Shown piece after piece: positions 34,301 to 45,593 of a stretch of 64,000 nt of DNA. The notes beneath the pieces were generated by a model, which had not been told where the DNA came from, searched no databases, and worked only from the letters and a program-made list of their open reading frames with translations. Each line of letters opens with the position of its first letter. Positions within the stretch are counted from its first letter, which is position 1. Position numbers and translations under genes: made by a program. This DNA comes from Physella acuta (taxonomy: Eukaryota > Mollusca > Gastropoda > Physidae): positions 387,001 to 451,000 of the forward strand of contig NW_026731982.1 in the NCBI RefSeq assembly GCF_028476545.1, in the 5' to 3' direction.

Positions 34301-36340
34301 AGCTCAACAACAATTTTTGCTAGGTCATCTATAATTAATAGGTATATCATCCCAAAAAATCACCTATATAGCCACGGCTAAAACAATCCCAAAGCCAACA
34401 ATTAAACATCTGAACAAAATCATTTGATAGTACATATTTCAGACCACAATTTCAAACATTAGCCACAACACATTAGTACAAAACAAACTTCATGGAGGAA
34501 TAAACCTGCATGATATACAGACCAAAATCAATACATTCAGACTAACACACATTAGCAGAATAATTAGCCAACCAAACTTTCACCCTCTAGCTCACTACTA
34601 TATAGGCATTCAGCTCAACAAACTTACAAAATTCAATAATACAACTCCACATTACATAGGAGGAAAACACAGTCTCTTTTACACAGAATGTTTACAAATA
34701 TTAAAAAACAACGAAAAACTTGTTCACAAAAAATCACAAAACATTTACAAAAAGTTAGTGCAAGAGCTCTCAACTCCACTATACAACAGAATTCAATGGT
34801 GTAGGAAATACGCTCTAACAGACACAATGGACACCTTCAGAAACCTACACCTCAAAACCATCACACCCAAAGCCAGGGAAATAACTTACAGACTCATCTA
34901 CAATTCAACACCCCTAGCAAAACAACAGAAACCATTTTGCCCACTATGCAGACAAAACACACCCGAAACCGAAACGCACATCTATTTAGAATGCCCCACC
35001 ATACAAAACATGAAAAAGACGCTAGAAAACAAAATAATAAAAAAACGAGACCTACAATATCGATATAGTCATAACTCTAAACAAAATCCCAAAACAAAGA
35101 GATAGGACGGACCTAGAGCAAAAAGCAAGGACGGTAGCTATCTATAGACAGACTATTTGGAACAGCAGAATGAAAGCAAAACACGACAAGGTACAGTTCA
35201 CGGGACACGTACTAGACTTGATTTATCGTAGACGACTCGACAATGACAGCACTCAAACACATATACCATAATTAACAACACCAAAACGTAAAGAACATAT
35301 TACACTGCATTTGCCACCTGGAACGCCTAATCGAACTGACACATCCCCCTTTCATCACACCCTCCCCGCCCCCCGCCCCTAAACCTCATGATCCCAATAT
35401 CAAATTTCCCCTCAAAACTGCATCCCCTCGTCCCCATGACCCCCACCCCTGTGATGAAATACTATGTTAAATAGTAAAAATGATGTATTATCCAAATACA
35501 TTTCTAACAACATTAATGTAACTCCCACCCCTCAACCCCCATGTACCCACTTTGTGTCGCATCATTTATCATTTGCCATTCATTTTCCTATTGTTGCTTT
35601 TTGTGTGTTGTTTTATCTATAAAGCTTTCAAACATTGTAAAGCCACCATTTGTTACTATATCATTATTAACATATACGTAAGGTACTTTGGTCCACAACG
35701 TACAAAATGACCCCAATGACCCGTACTCCTTTTGTATTCATTTTATTATCACCAAATTAACACTTACAGTTGTTTTGTTAACTTTACTAACCCCTTTATG
35801 TGAACACCAATTTTTGACCTATAAAACTGAACTGTATCCCCAAACCCCGTGATAGCTACACGCCTACACACCCCTAACCTGTCGGTACTAAACATTCAAC
35901 TAAACATAAACACCGACTGGAACATACCAACCTTTCACCCTCCCACTAAATCGCTCACACAGCAATCTGTTCGTCAAACCCTCCCCCCCACCCACACACA
36001 CTATAAATGGTAACACCTCAGCAGTCAGATAACACAGCACTAAATTTGACGCTTGGCTTGCCTTAAAAACACACACACACCCTCTCCACGCCTCGTCAGG
36101 CACATCTGCCCCCTCCCCCTCTCCCCCTCTATCCACTCACCCTCAGACATGAAAACCCCACTTTCCCTTTGACCTTCACCCCTTTTACTGTCATCCTTTG
36201 TAAATTTTTCTTATAACCATATACATAATATCATGTAAATACTCATTTTGTACATTTTCATAACCTTTCCTATGTAAAAAAAAAAGTGATGTTGATATAC
36301 TTGTTTTAATTGCAAATAAAAGTATTAAAAAAAAAAAAAT
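31310..36340 (+). mobile_element. Tx1/L1-like LINE, 5' leader joined to shortened ORF2
   Basis: Order: leader 31310-32165 (aligned to 14410-15343), ORF2 remainder 32173-35271, 3' UTR 35272-36328 rich in C-tracts, AATAAA at about 36315 and a 13-A tail at 36329-36341. ORF1 and roughly the first 75 codons of the endonuclease are missing between leader and ORF2. The leader/ORF2 junction follows TTTCTTTGTTAAACAG, which resembles a 3' splice site, so the gap could be a spliced or a deleted segment. The 3' UTR end also occurs inverted at 1-425. Confidence 0.85.
32173..35271 (+). pseudogene. LINE ORF2: endonuclease (part) and reverse transcriptase
   Basis: ORF2 nicks target DNA and reverse transcribes the element RNA at the nick. 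The open part starts TDTHADSEGKLAIVTIEG, inside the APE endonuclease. VNVHGPH, a G-to-R altered GDFN motif (ARDFNFVEDRLD) and the catalytic QFSDHTAV motif follow. RT motifs: SPGPDGLTSEFFKAF, NYRPISLLNTDYK, LSLDQEKAFDR, RQGCPLSPILY and the YADD box at 34010-34021. After a coiled segment comes GGINLHDIQTKINTF and a C-terminal CCHC finger (CPLCRQNTPETETHIYLEC). The frame is open from 32173 to 34381. A one-base gain in an A-run near 34355, a TGA-TAG pair at 34425-34430 and a frame change near 35070 then break it. The last frame ends at 35271. The endonuclease N-terminus, including its LQET motif, is absent. RT core intact but the gene is dead. Confidence 0.92.
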
Positions 36341-36434
36341 TTCAAACATTATCCACCTGATTTCCCAGGTTTTAAAAAGTGCTCAACCTGAATGGTAGAA
36401 AAAGATACACAACTTAACCCCCCCCCCGCCCCCT

Positions 36435-36465
<31 letters not shown>

Positions 36466-36819
36466 TCCCCCCACTCAACCGGACTGGCGGATTTTTCAAG
36501 GTAGCGTGCCCTCATCGCCAAGGGTCAATTTTATGTCATGGACATTATGGAATGATAGATCAGTATGTGTATTACAGAGACACTTCTGTCACGGTCGTTT
36601 TATTTCTGTCCATGGGTGACTACAATGTAAACTTTTGACTCCGCTAAGGATTGAGCACAGTAAACTAAGCAGTCAAGAGAAACCGAGTTTACACACCTTA
36701 TTTTAGTCTAGTTCTTATGCAATTTTATTTTCTCCATGTTATTATTATATATGCAATTGATGATGCTGTGTAAAACTATAAAACAAAACAAAAAAAAAAT
36801 ATACCTGACGGTTTTAGTC
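36341..36819. other. C-rich and CA-rich tract, then no recognised feature
   Basis: 36418-36465 is a long C tract followed by (CA)n. The remainder to 36819 is AT-rich without similarity. Confidence 0.5.
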
Positions 36820-37308
36820 TAGGGGTCGGCAACCTGGGGCTCGCGAGCCGCATGCGGCTCTTTTGATGTCCAGTTGCGGCTCTTCAGCTGCATGCACACA
36901 AATTAATAATAATTATTTGATTTTATTTCCAAAATTCATAAAATATTAGTCTGCAACACTCGGTAATAAAAGGTATTACAATAGTAATAAACAAAAAACA
37001 TTCACTATTATTTTAGAATATTTAGTTACTCCCTATCTCAGTGTAATTCCTTCTGTCCATTCCGAATTGACACATTCACCTTCATATTTTTTTTTGTTGA
37101 ATACATGATGAGCTCTAAATTACTTAATTACGAAAAATCTGAAAAAAATATCGTTATGATACCAATGCTTCTATTCAATCACTTTAGCATTAATATAAAC
37201 AAAATGAGAGATTTGAGCTGTTCAAAACAAACACTCTGACTTACATAGTAGATCCTCTCAACACAAATTCAAATGAGAGTATCGCATATATTCAAAGCTA
37301 TTTCTTTT

Positions 37309-37370
<62 letters not shown>

Positions 37371-37389
37371 TAAATAAATAAATAAATAA

Positions 37390-37467
<78 letters not shown>

Positions 37468-37606
37468 TGATATTTATTTAGGATTATATATATATATACT
37501 AAACAAATATACTGTTGACAGAAAATGTTTATGGCTCTTTGAAAACCTGGTAATGTTGTAAAATGTAACTTTTGGCTCTTTCGTCTCAAAAGGTTGCCGA
37601 CCCCTG
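36820..37606. mobile_element. hAT MITE expanded by (AT)n arrays
   Basis: Left end TAGGGGTCGGCAACC (the first C is changed), right end GGTTGCCGACCCCTG. Flank CTCTAGTG on the right is the reverse complement of the target CACTAGAG used by the copy at 50671. Two (AT)n runs with an (AATA)n block between them occupy 37312-37464. Near 36930-37300 the sequence resembles degraded interior of the hAT relic at 2682-4407. Confidence 0.75.
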
Positions 37607-37665
37607 CTCTAGTGCATGCATCATTGCATAACATATCGACTAGTTAGATGACATCCCTCTAATAT
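37607..37665 (-). repeat. Copy of the MITE target segment seen at 50561-50886
   Basis: Its reverse complement, with GGGATGTCATCTA, CTAGTCGATATGTTATG and ATGCATGCACTAGAG, matches 50606-50670. With the MITE end attached, this is an inverted duplicate of the 50.6-50.7 kb junction. Confidence 0.75.
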
Positions 37666-37952
37666 AAACCTTTCTCCAGCATGACGACACCCATCTAGGA
37701 GAAGTCAGATTGGAGGCTCTGTCACAACACCATCAAACCAATTTGACTACTCGCTATTTCTCAAACCTCAAGAAGCAAAACCAGAGAACTACTAGAAGCT
37801 TTCAAGCATTATTATGAGGAAGAAAACCAATTCACTAAAAATGTAAACAAATGTTAAAGAATATATGAGAATAAATAAGAACATTCCAAGAACACAGATT
37901 ATTGGTCGTGTAGTTCGGTCACCGTAAATCAGACATCCCCCGAGTTTATCTG
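37666..37952. other. No recognised feature
   Basis: Short unique-looking stretch with no coding similarity. Confidence 0.4.
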
Positions 37953-38280
37953 AGCTATCAGTTGAGTTTGTCACGTCCTAAGTCCTTATGTCCTTCATTT
38001 AGCTATCAGTTTGTCACGTTTTAAGTCCTTATATCCTTCATTTAGCTATCAGTTGAGTTTATCACGTCCTATGTCCTTATATCCTTCATTTAGCTATCAG
38101 TTGAGTTTGTCACGTCCTAAGTCCTTATGTCCTTCATTTAGCTATCAGTTTGTCACGTTTTAAGTCCTTATATCCTTCATTTAGCTATCAGTTGAGTTTG
38201 TCACGTCCTAAGTCCTTATGTCCTTCATTTAGCTATCAGTTGAGTTTGTCACGTCCTAAGTCCTTATGTCCTTCATTTAC
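37953..38280. repeat. 48-bp tandem repeat, about 6-7 units
   Basis: Unit TTGAGTTTGTCACGTCCTAA then GTCCTTATGTCCTTCATTTA and GCTATCAG. Some units lack the leading TTGAG (43-44 bp). Units alternate between two subtypes (TCCTAAG/TTATG and TTTTAAG/TTATA). Confidence 0.9.
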
Positions 38281-38729
38281 CCTTCACCACAGTATCGTCT
38301 TTGTCGTTGATGAGGTCATTACATTTCATTGTCGTGTTTTTTTTTCTTGGGATATGTGTGGGGAGGGGAAGGGGGGGGGGTTCGGGTTATCTACTTTTCC
38401 CTAACCGTCAAGTTGTCACTCACCGTCTTAAGGTTAATGGGCGATTTAAACAACAACGATCCGAGGTTAACTGTAATACTTTTATTTGCACTCAATTCTT
38501 CACATAACAGAGTAGCCCTTGTCCTAACCGCTAACAACTAACCCTAACCCGCTGACCTCCCACAATAGTTTACTCGTCCTTTTATACCCGCAATCTACCC
38601 TGGGATTACAATACATAACACACGGGGGTTAACTACACACTAGGGTAAACTCAACTCACACACGCACTCTCCCCTAAGTTCGAGACTATTCTAAGCTAAT
38701 CTAATCTGACCTCACAATGACTCGTAAAA
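38281..38729. other. No recognised gene
   Basis: Poly-G at about 38367-38380, then sequence with scattered AACCCTAAC-like words. No coding similarity. Confidence 0.4.
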
Positions 38730-39470
38730 TAATACAAAACCTTTTCTCGACCCATTTGATCAGCAAACGTTATATACACAATGACAGCTAGTCAGACATA
38801 ATCTATTATGTATTGAAACCTGTATTTGACCTATAGGGCTAATTTTAGGCTTAACATTTCTACTAGAAAGTCATTACATTAACGATATAGTCGAGTCATG
38901 GAAATAACCTTGGTTTTAAAAGTTAGAGTAACAACAAAAATTTAAACTATTAATCCTAGTACTACTAACTGTTTTTGACTGGGTGTTTTATGTTGGGTAA
39001 GTGAGGTAGGGGTAATGTGTTTTAACTTTTGCAATACCCGTTTTTAACCGAATTTTAGTTGCGTTTCAGCTCAAATCACGAAATATCAATTATTGATCTG
39101 TTTGCGTAGAAATGCATGATATAAAAATATAGAGGTATATAAGTAAATAGGTATTGATATTATTGTAATATGTTAGTATAGAGTTCCTTTAAATTGCATG
39201 AATTGCTAATATTAACCTACAAAAGTTATCTCTCTTTTTAATAACTAAAAGTATCAAGGGAAAAAATACAGTAACTGTTCAAAAAATGTACTAATAATGA
39301 AGGATTAAAAGAGCAGCACAATAACATTGTTTTCTTATACATCAAAGTATAAAATAACAACATAATATATATTTTTATGTCAATTACGATTTTGTTACAT
39401 ATTCCATTTTTTTACTTCATTTTTATTAAAAAAACAAATCATTTAAGTATATAAAATATGTATTTTCTAG
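38730..39470 (+). mobile_element. Solo LINE 5' UTR
   Basis: Aligns with 14620-15310: TTTCTCGACCCATTTGATCA, CAAACGTTATATACACAATG, TTTTTGACTGGGTGTTTTAT, GAGTTCCTTTAAATTG, ATTGCTAATATTAACCT. It stops near the leader end (TATGTATTTTCTAG) with no ORF1 or ORF2 after it. Confidence 0.75.
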
Positions 39471-39585
39471 GCGTGGGATAGTTTTGATTAATCGACTTCT
39501 AAAATAGTATATCTGTTACATTATGATTAAAATTAAAAATCATAACACCATACTATAGAGGAAATGACATAGGAAGCTTTTAGAC

Positions 39586-39789
39586 CAGGGGTCGGCAACC
39601 TTCGGCTCGCGAGTCGCATGCGGCTCTTTTAATATCAAGATGCGGCTCTCCAGCTCATTGCACAAATACTAAGAATCTTAATAAAAAAAAATATTTGAAA
39701 TAAAAAAGTGTTAGTGGCTCTTTAAAGCCAGGGAAATTTTGAAAATTGTAACTTTTGGCTCTCCCGCTTCAAAAGGTTGCCGACCCCTG
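39586..39789. mobile_element. hAT MITE, TSD TTTTAGAC
   Basis: Ends CAGGGGTCGGCAACCTTCGG and (inverted) CAGGGGTCGGCAACC. A perfect 8-bp duplication TTTTAGAC lies at 39578-39585 and 39790-39797. Structure as in 5797-5985. Confidence 0.92.
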
Positions 39790-39825
39790 TTTTAGACCGT
39801 AGATTTGACATCAAGCACAGTTGGC

Positions 39826-40005
39826 CAGGGATTCTACTTGACTTACTAACCCTATTAACAGCTTTACATTAAATACACATCGGATAGTACCAAATTAATT
39901 GTCTATCAAACCTGTATTTTACCTCGACCTAAAAATACTTCACGAAAAGAAAAGAAAAAAGTCTGATAGTTCTGTATTTAACGACAGGGCGATACAGTTA
40001 CGTAA
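39826..40005 (+). repeat. Dispersed repeat R4, partial copy
   Basis: Matches the reverse complement of 59455-59640: GGCCAGGGATTCTACTTGAC, CCTATTAACAGCT, AAACCTGTATTT, ACGACAGGGCGATAC. Extends R4 beyond the part seen at 25735-26035. Confidence 0.6.
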
Positions 40006-40149
40006 CAAGCTTATTTTGTTGTGATTGTTTTAAACCTCGCAGTAATAATACAACAGGTAATCTTTTTATAATGCGCTACATATTTATTTATTTATAATAT
40101 AATTTTATTATGTATAAAATGTATATGTAATACATTTTGTAATTGATGT

Positions 40150-40185
40150 CTTATACTATCCTAATATATAAAAGCCCATGTGCGC

Positions 40186-40222
<37 letters not shown>

Positions 40223-40400
40223 TCTCTGTCTCTGTCTGTCCGCAAAACATTTTCGCCGGACATCTCATCAGAATCTGCAGCGATATATCGAGAACTAGAT
40301 ACGGACTTCAGTTGAAAATAATATGGTGGATGTTTTATATGTATAACCAACATTTTTTTTTTTATTTAAAGAAGAAAAAAAAAATAAAAAAAGGCGTATT
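40150..40400 (+). repeat. (TC)n tract with Helitron-like start
   Basis: TCCTAATATATAAAAGCCCA is followed by (TC)n at 40187-40225 and a moderately GC segment containing CGCCGGACATCTCATCAGAA. The start resembles 6090 and 13740. The far end is not identified. Confidence 0.4.
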
Positions 40401-40654
40401 CGAATTTAGAAAAACAGCTTTAATTATTCAACAGGAAAAGTGTTTATAGGTGTGACAAGAACGCATTTAACAATGACGTCACTTAATGTTTATACTAAAG
40501 AAAGAGCACGAAACTGATGACGTCATCTTTCGAGTTTAGAAAGAAAGTAACCGTTAAAGGCATATGACTTGCAGTAGCAAGTATCAAAAGTTCTGTACTT
40601 AAGATGTTGTATGTGTTTGTCGCTTATGTATACGGTGTATGGAACCGTACACAA

Positions 40655-41040
40655 CTTTGCTAATTTAGAGTTTCAGCTCTGCCGTTTAAGAAATAATTGT
40701 TAAGGGAGAAATATAAATTAAGGGATGCAACTCCGGCGTCTTGCTTTTCATTTCTATTTGACTTGATCACTTCCCTTTTGCAGGTACTGAAATAATCAGG
40801 AAAGTAAAGAGCAAACTTAGTTTCTACATTTGTAGAGTGGGTTTGGGCTTGAAATAAAATTAACTTTAAAACAGTAGTGGTTAACAAATACAATGTTTTT
40901 ATATACGCAAATATCTGCTGTGTTGATGTTGACGGCGTTACTTTATTGATTTGTTCTCTTGTTGTTTTTCCAGCGGGTACATACACTGTATTCGATATTT
41001 GCTTGTCTATCTATCGGGATAGCTGTTAATAAAAAAAAAT
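40655..41040 (-). repeat. Dispersed repeats R3 and R6 adjoining
   Basis: 40655-40775 is R3 inverted (see 23350-23470). 40910-41040 is R6, matching 46640-46765 over GACGGCGTTACTTTATTGAT, TTGTTCT, TTCCAGCGGGTACATACACT and GCCGTTAATAAAAA-like words. Confidence 0.55.
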
Positions 41041-41190
41041 AACAACGAGCCGACCCGCGGCATATCATACGCAGCTATTTATTTGTTGTTTTTTTCTATT
41101 TTTCAGTAATTCATTATTTGTGAATTTGACAGCACCAACGCTGCAACTCAAAATATTTGTTTAAAACACTATAAGTAGTTGTTAAGGACG
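41041..41190 (-). mobile_element. Helitron-like 3' end, inverted (tentative)
   Basis: Reverse complement matches 6370-6500: GTGTTTTAAACAAAT, GCTGTCAAATTCACAA, AATGAATTACTGAAAA, then the hairpin (here GCGGCATATCATACGCAGC at 41057-41075, imperfect) and GGGTCGGCTCG. Confidence 0.45.
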
Positions 41191-41205
41191 ATAACCCCCC
41201 GCCCC

Positions 41206-41380
41206 AGCACATAGATTGGACATCCACGAGTTCCAGAGATGTTATCAAAGAAAATATAGCACATAGATTGGACATCCACGAGTTCCAGAGATGTTATCGA
41301 AGAAAATATAGCACATAGATTGGACATCCACGAGTTCCAGAGATGTTATCGAAGAAAATATAGCACATAGATTGGACATC
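41206..41380. repeat. 52-bp tandem repeat, 3.3 units
   Basis: Units start at 41206, 41258 and 41310 with AGCACATAGATTGGACATCC, differing only at A/G in ATCAAAG/ATCGAAG. A partial unit begins at 41362 and passes into an R4 fragment. Confidence 0.92.
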
Positions 41381-41389
41381 ATATAAGTC

Positions 41390-42316
41390 GACAAGGGATT
41401 CCACTTGAATCACTTACCCTATTAACAGCTGTTATAATAGGCCGATGCTAGCCGGAATAAGATACGCAAGCGCAATGGAGAGAAACGACGACTTGCCATC
41501 GCGGCGATGTTTTCGATGGTACTGCTGTTGCAACTAAGATTATTTACTGTAAGTATTAATTATGTAACTATTAATTATTGATTTAATTTATGTAACAGTG
41601 CTTGATATGGCCCAATAGTGGGATTTTCAGACAGTAGCTTACACATTTCCAACCCAAAAGACTAGAGTTCAGAACCCTGGCTTTAGTCCTAGTATAATGT
41701 CCTAAGTCCACCCAGCTCTCATGAGTACCTGGCTCAAGATAGGGAAATTAAAGGTGGCTGGGTACATACCTGAACACGCTGTTACATGTAAATGACAAAG
41801 AAACAGGTGAATTTTAATTCAACTGCTATATTGACTGTCTGTTTTAATCAATGATTAATTTTTTATAATACTGAAAGTTGTTTAAGTATTATTTATTTAA
41901 TTTCTAGGTAAATGGAACAGCAAGGATGTGGAATTTTAGACACAAGGAAGCTGAATTTAACTTTTAATTAAAAATTAAAGATTGTCCATGAACACAAATA
42001 TAAATTATATACATTGTAATGTTGTATTGATGTATTTTCTGTTTTAAGTTATTTAAAAAAAATCCATTTATGAAATTCTTTTCATTTTTTTTTTCCAATT
42101 TTAAAACTATTGTTCTGTTTTGTTGTTTGAAATCAATGATGAGTATACTGAGTATACTGAACTGCCATTGAGATATTTACATAAATGCCATTGCTTACAG
42201 TTTAATTCTTTCAAATGCAACTATATTGACATCAAAACTGAATCTTCATTTTACATTAAGTATAAAGGCCTACCCACAAACCAGTCCATGCCCTTATGTT
42301 TTATTGACATCCAAAC
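41390..42316. other. R4 fragment, then no firm gene; possible small exon
   Basis: 41390-41440 is R4. A short GC-richer segment at 41450-41548 ends at a strong 5' splice-like GTAAGTATT (41549) but codes only a 20-codon frame; a 3' splice-like TTTCTAG lies at 41900-41908. A non-coding spliced RNA is conceivable. Nothing more can be supported. Confidence 0.3.
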
Positions 42317-43155
42317 ATTAATCCTATCCCTAACCCTAACCCTAACCCTAGCCCTAACCCTAACCCTAACCCTAACCCTAACCCTAACCCTAACCCTAAC
42401 CCTAACCTAACCATACCCATAACCATACCCATAACCATAACCATAACCATAACCATAACCATAACCATAACCATAACCATAACCATAACCATAACCATAA
42501 CCATAACCATAACCATAACCATAACCATAACCATAACCATAACCATAACCATAACCATAACCATAACCATAACCATAACCATAACCATAACCATAACCAT
42601 AACCATAACCATAACCATAACCATAACCATAACCATAACCATAACCATAACCATAACCATAACCATAACCATAACCATAACCATAACCATAACCATAACC
42701 ATAACCATAACCATAACCATAACCATAACCATAACCATAACCATAACCATAACCATAACCATAACCATAACCATAACCATAACCATAACCATAACCATAA
42801 CCATAACCATAACCATAACCATAACCATAACCATAACCATAACCATAACCATAACCATAACCATAACCATAACCATAAACCTAACCCTAACCCTAACCCT
42901 AACCCTAGCCCTAATCCTAACCCTAGCCCTAGCCCTAACACCAACCCTATCCCTAACCCTATCCCTAATCCTATCCCTAACTCCAATCCTAACCCTAGCA
43001 ATAATCCTATCCCTAACCCTATCCATAACTCTAATACTATCCCTAACCCTCACTCTAGCCCTTGCCCTAATCCTAACCCTAGCCCTAATTCTATCCCTAA
43101 CCCTATCCATAACCATAATCCGATCCCTATCCCTCATTCTAGCCCTAACCCAAGC
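42317..43155 (-). repeat. Interstitial telomere repeat, TTAGGG with a homogeneous TTATGG core
   Basis: Read on minus, TTAGGG repeats occupy 42317-42405, a nearly pure (TTATGG) block of about 78 units spans 42406-42878, and degenerate TTAGGG-like units (TTAGGA, TAGGGC, GATAGG variants) continue to 43155. Plus-strand units are CCCTAA and CCATAA. Confidence 0.95.
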
Positions 43156-43165
43156 CATAGGTCAC

Positions 43166-43177
43166 TGCGCATGCGCA
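43166..43177. promoter_or_regulatory. NRF1-type palindrome TGCGCATGCGCA
   Basis: Exact match to the NRF1 consensus (YGCGCAYGCGCR), a hallmark of metazoan housekeeping promoters. It lies 11 bp outside the telomere-like block and at the start of the most GC-balanced segment nearby (43160-43440). No recognised gene starts here, so function is inferred from the motif only. Confidence 0.4.
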
Positions 43178-43180
43178 AAG

Positions 43181-43980
43181 CTATCTTTTGCCGACTAAGT
43201 GGAGACGTTGGGGAGAAAAATCTTCTTCCGAGTAGTCACTTTGTAAATATATATCAGGGTGTCTCCACCCCTACCCCTGTTCTTGCTACCCCACAGGTAA
43301 CGGTACACACCTGGACCTGAGTCCAGCGGTATCGTAAGGCTGACCGGGCCTCCGACTGCGATCATGAGGGTGGAGCCTGAGTCATGTGACCTTTAGGGTA
43401 GGGACGCCACAGTCCGGTCACTCTAACTCCTCCCCACTTCGGAGGTTGACGTTTTTTTTTTTTTTTTTTTTTTTTCTGCTTGCCCTTACAAAATTATACC
43501 TATTTCTGTACTACGGCACGTGTTCTCTGCAGAGAAAGTTTACCTACGTGTTGGCAACGTGTGTAGAGGATTGTGTGGCTTCATTTGAAGGTAATTTAAA
43601 ACGTACTTTTATTAACTGTGCTGTTATATATAAAACGATAAGTATGGAATGTGTATGAATGAAAAGGATATTTTTAGTAATGTTTATGGTAGGCCCTATG
43701 TCAGACTAATGTATAAGTGGTATTATCGTTGAAAAATGTAACATTGTATGTGTCAGAAGTCTGATGAATGCGTATATCACACATATATTAGGAAGTTTGT
43801 CAAATGTATTTTACAGCCGGCCAGCTTGGGGCTAAAAAGACGCTACAGAGGTCCGTGTGTGAGCAAGTGTGACCACGAAGCCCTGAAGACCAGTCGCCCA
43901 TTCAAGGCTAATCTGACTGAGTTAAAACTTTGCTTCTATGTTAATTACTCTAAGTTAAAATTCATGTGTTAAAAATTAAA
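43181..43980 (+). other. GC-richer segment, possible unidentified transcript
   Basis: 43200-43440 is GC-rich; a 24-base T run is at 43451-43474. A 5' splice-like GAAGGTAATTT near 43588 and a 3' splice-like TTTTACAG ending about 43817 flank a short frame (PASLGLKRRYRGPCVSKC). The peptide shows no known family. A non-coding or lineage-specific transcript driven from the NRF1 site is possible. Low confidence. Confidence 0.25.
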
Positions 43981-44159
43981 TAATTGTTAAACCTTTGCAC
44001 TGAGTTAATTATTGACTCATATTATTAAACCCTTTTACTGAGCCAAATATTGGGAACCAGTACATAATAAAAACAAAACTTCATTAATAAAACACACTAT
44101 TACGTATTAAAGGGACCTCGTTTCAAACGAGACAAACCCTAGGCCAAACAAGCAATTAA

Positions 44160-44590
44160 GTAGCTACGACAATATATTTATGTGCGGTATGACTTGATAG
44201 AGCTTATTTGCCACAAATACCACTATTAAAATATGCAGGTGTGTAAGTAGATATGGATTAATAGTATTGTCATATTTTAGTATATGAATTGCTAATATTA
44301 ACCTGCAATAGTTATCTACCGCGATATTAACTAAAACAATCAAGGGACATAAACCATTAATCCTGCACCTAAAAATCGTTACAAATAAAGAAGGGTTCAA
44401 AATTCATCACGACAACTTTTTATTAGAATTATTTAAGTAACAAAATATAATTTTAATATGTGTTGTACGTTGGTTAAAACTTAAATATATATTCCAATTT
44501 TAAATTTAATTTTGTTTAAATATATAACGAATAGTTATGTAAAGTTAATACTTTCTTAACCTTAAATAGTTTTATTTTATTGAGTAATTG
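44160..44590 (+). mobile_element. Solo LINE 5' UTR, partial
   Basis: Matches the later half of the leader: GAATTGCTAATATTAACCTG, CAATAGTTATCTACCGCGAT, CAAGGGACATAAACCATTAA, ACAAATAAAGAAGGGTT. No coding part follows. Confidence 0.65.
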
Positions 44591-45593
44591 TGACCTTCTT
44601 AGACACAATCCAAATGTTAATCTCTGCTTATTAAATGTTCTTCCTTTTTGACTCATGTAAACTATTAAAAAGAAGAAAAATAAGAGAAAAACATGAAAAG
44701 TATTAAATGCTTAGAGGTTTACACATATCTTGTCAATGTGTCTCCCTACACAAATAGCTTTTCGTTTTCATTTGTTCGGGGTTTAGATGATTTTCAGATT
44801 TCTTCTTAATATTGTTACCTATTTGACTAGCATATGTCTTCAAATTGCCTTGTTTTTGTCAGTCGATTATCTTTGGGGGTATCTTTGGTTGATAGGTTCA
44901 TTGCCAATGACAAAATTTAAAGATCATTGCCGATAGTCTTTCCGGAAAGACATTTGCCCGAATGGACACTTGCAACAAAATATCAAGTTCACAGTTTTGT
45001 TTCTATAATATTCCTTTAGGGTAATTATTTATCTTCACACTTTTTTTCTTTTTCTGGAGACTGTTTTGTATTCGATAATCATAGGTATTTGATACGCTGC
45101 ATATGGTATCTTATTGGGAACGTTTCATCTTTATATGGCCTGTTCGCGAGCGTAGATTGATTTCATCTTAATTAAAATGAATATCCATTCATACATGATA
45201 GAGACGAAATGTCCATAATTGTAGCATCGACGGTGTCATACATGGTCTTTTGTTTAGTGTAAAGTATAAACAAAACTAGTTCCCAATTATTTAAAATTAC
45301 CATTTGTTTACTACAAACGTTAAACTTTACTATGCACCTAACACTAACTCGGCTATTAGCGATTATTTTGAAACACTTCTTTCTAAAACATATTTATATG
45401 TAACTACACTACTAAACTCCAACAATTTAAATGTTTTGCTATACTCTCCAACTACTCAACAATCTGATACTAGATGTCCTGCTTAGCTGCACGTGATTGG
45501 TCACCTCACTTCTCATTGGTCAGGTTATAAATATTTCTAGATGTTTCTACCTAATGACCAAGAAGTCCTATGTTAAACTAATGTCACCTCCCC
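44591..45593. other. No recognised gene
   Basis: AT-rich, no repeat partner noticed, no coding similarity. Confidence 0.45.

Noticed and set aside
40187-40225. (TC)n tract as a promoter polypyrimidine element
   Set aside because: Simple microsatellite; no gene start nearby.
41464-41556. Small first exon with ATG and GTAAGT donor
   Set aside because: Only 20 codons before a stop and no convincing partner exon; mentioned as weak possibility only.
42301-43158. 285-codon and 199-codon minus-strand frames (Met-Val and Leu-Trp repeats)
   Set aside because: Six-base telomere-type repeat is open in every frame; not a gene.
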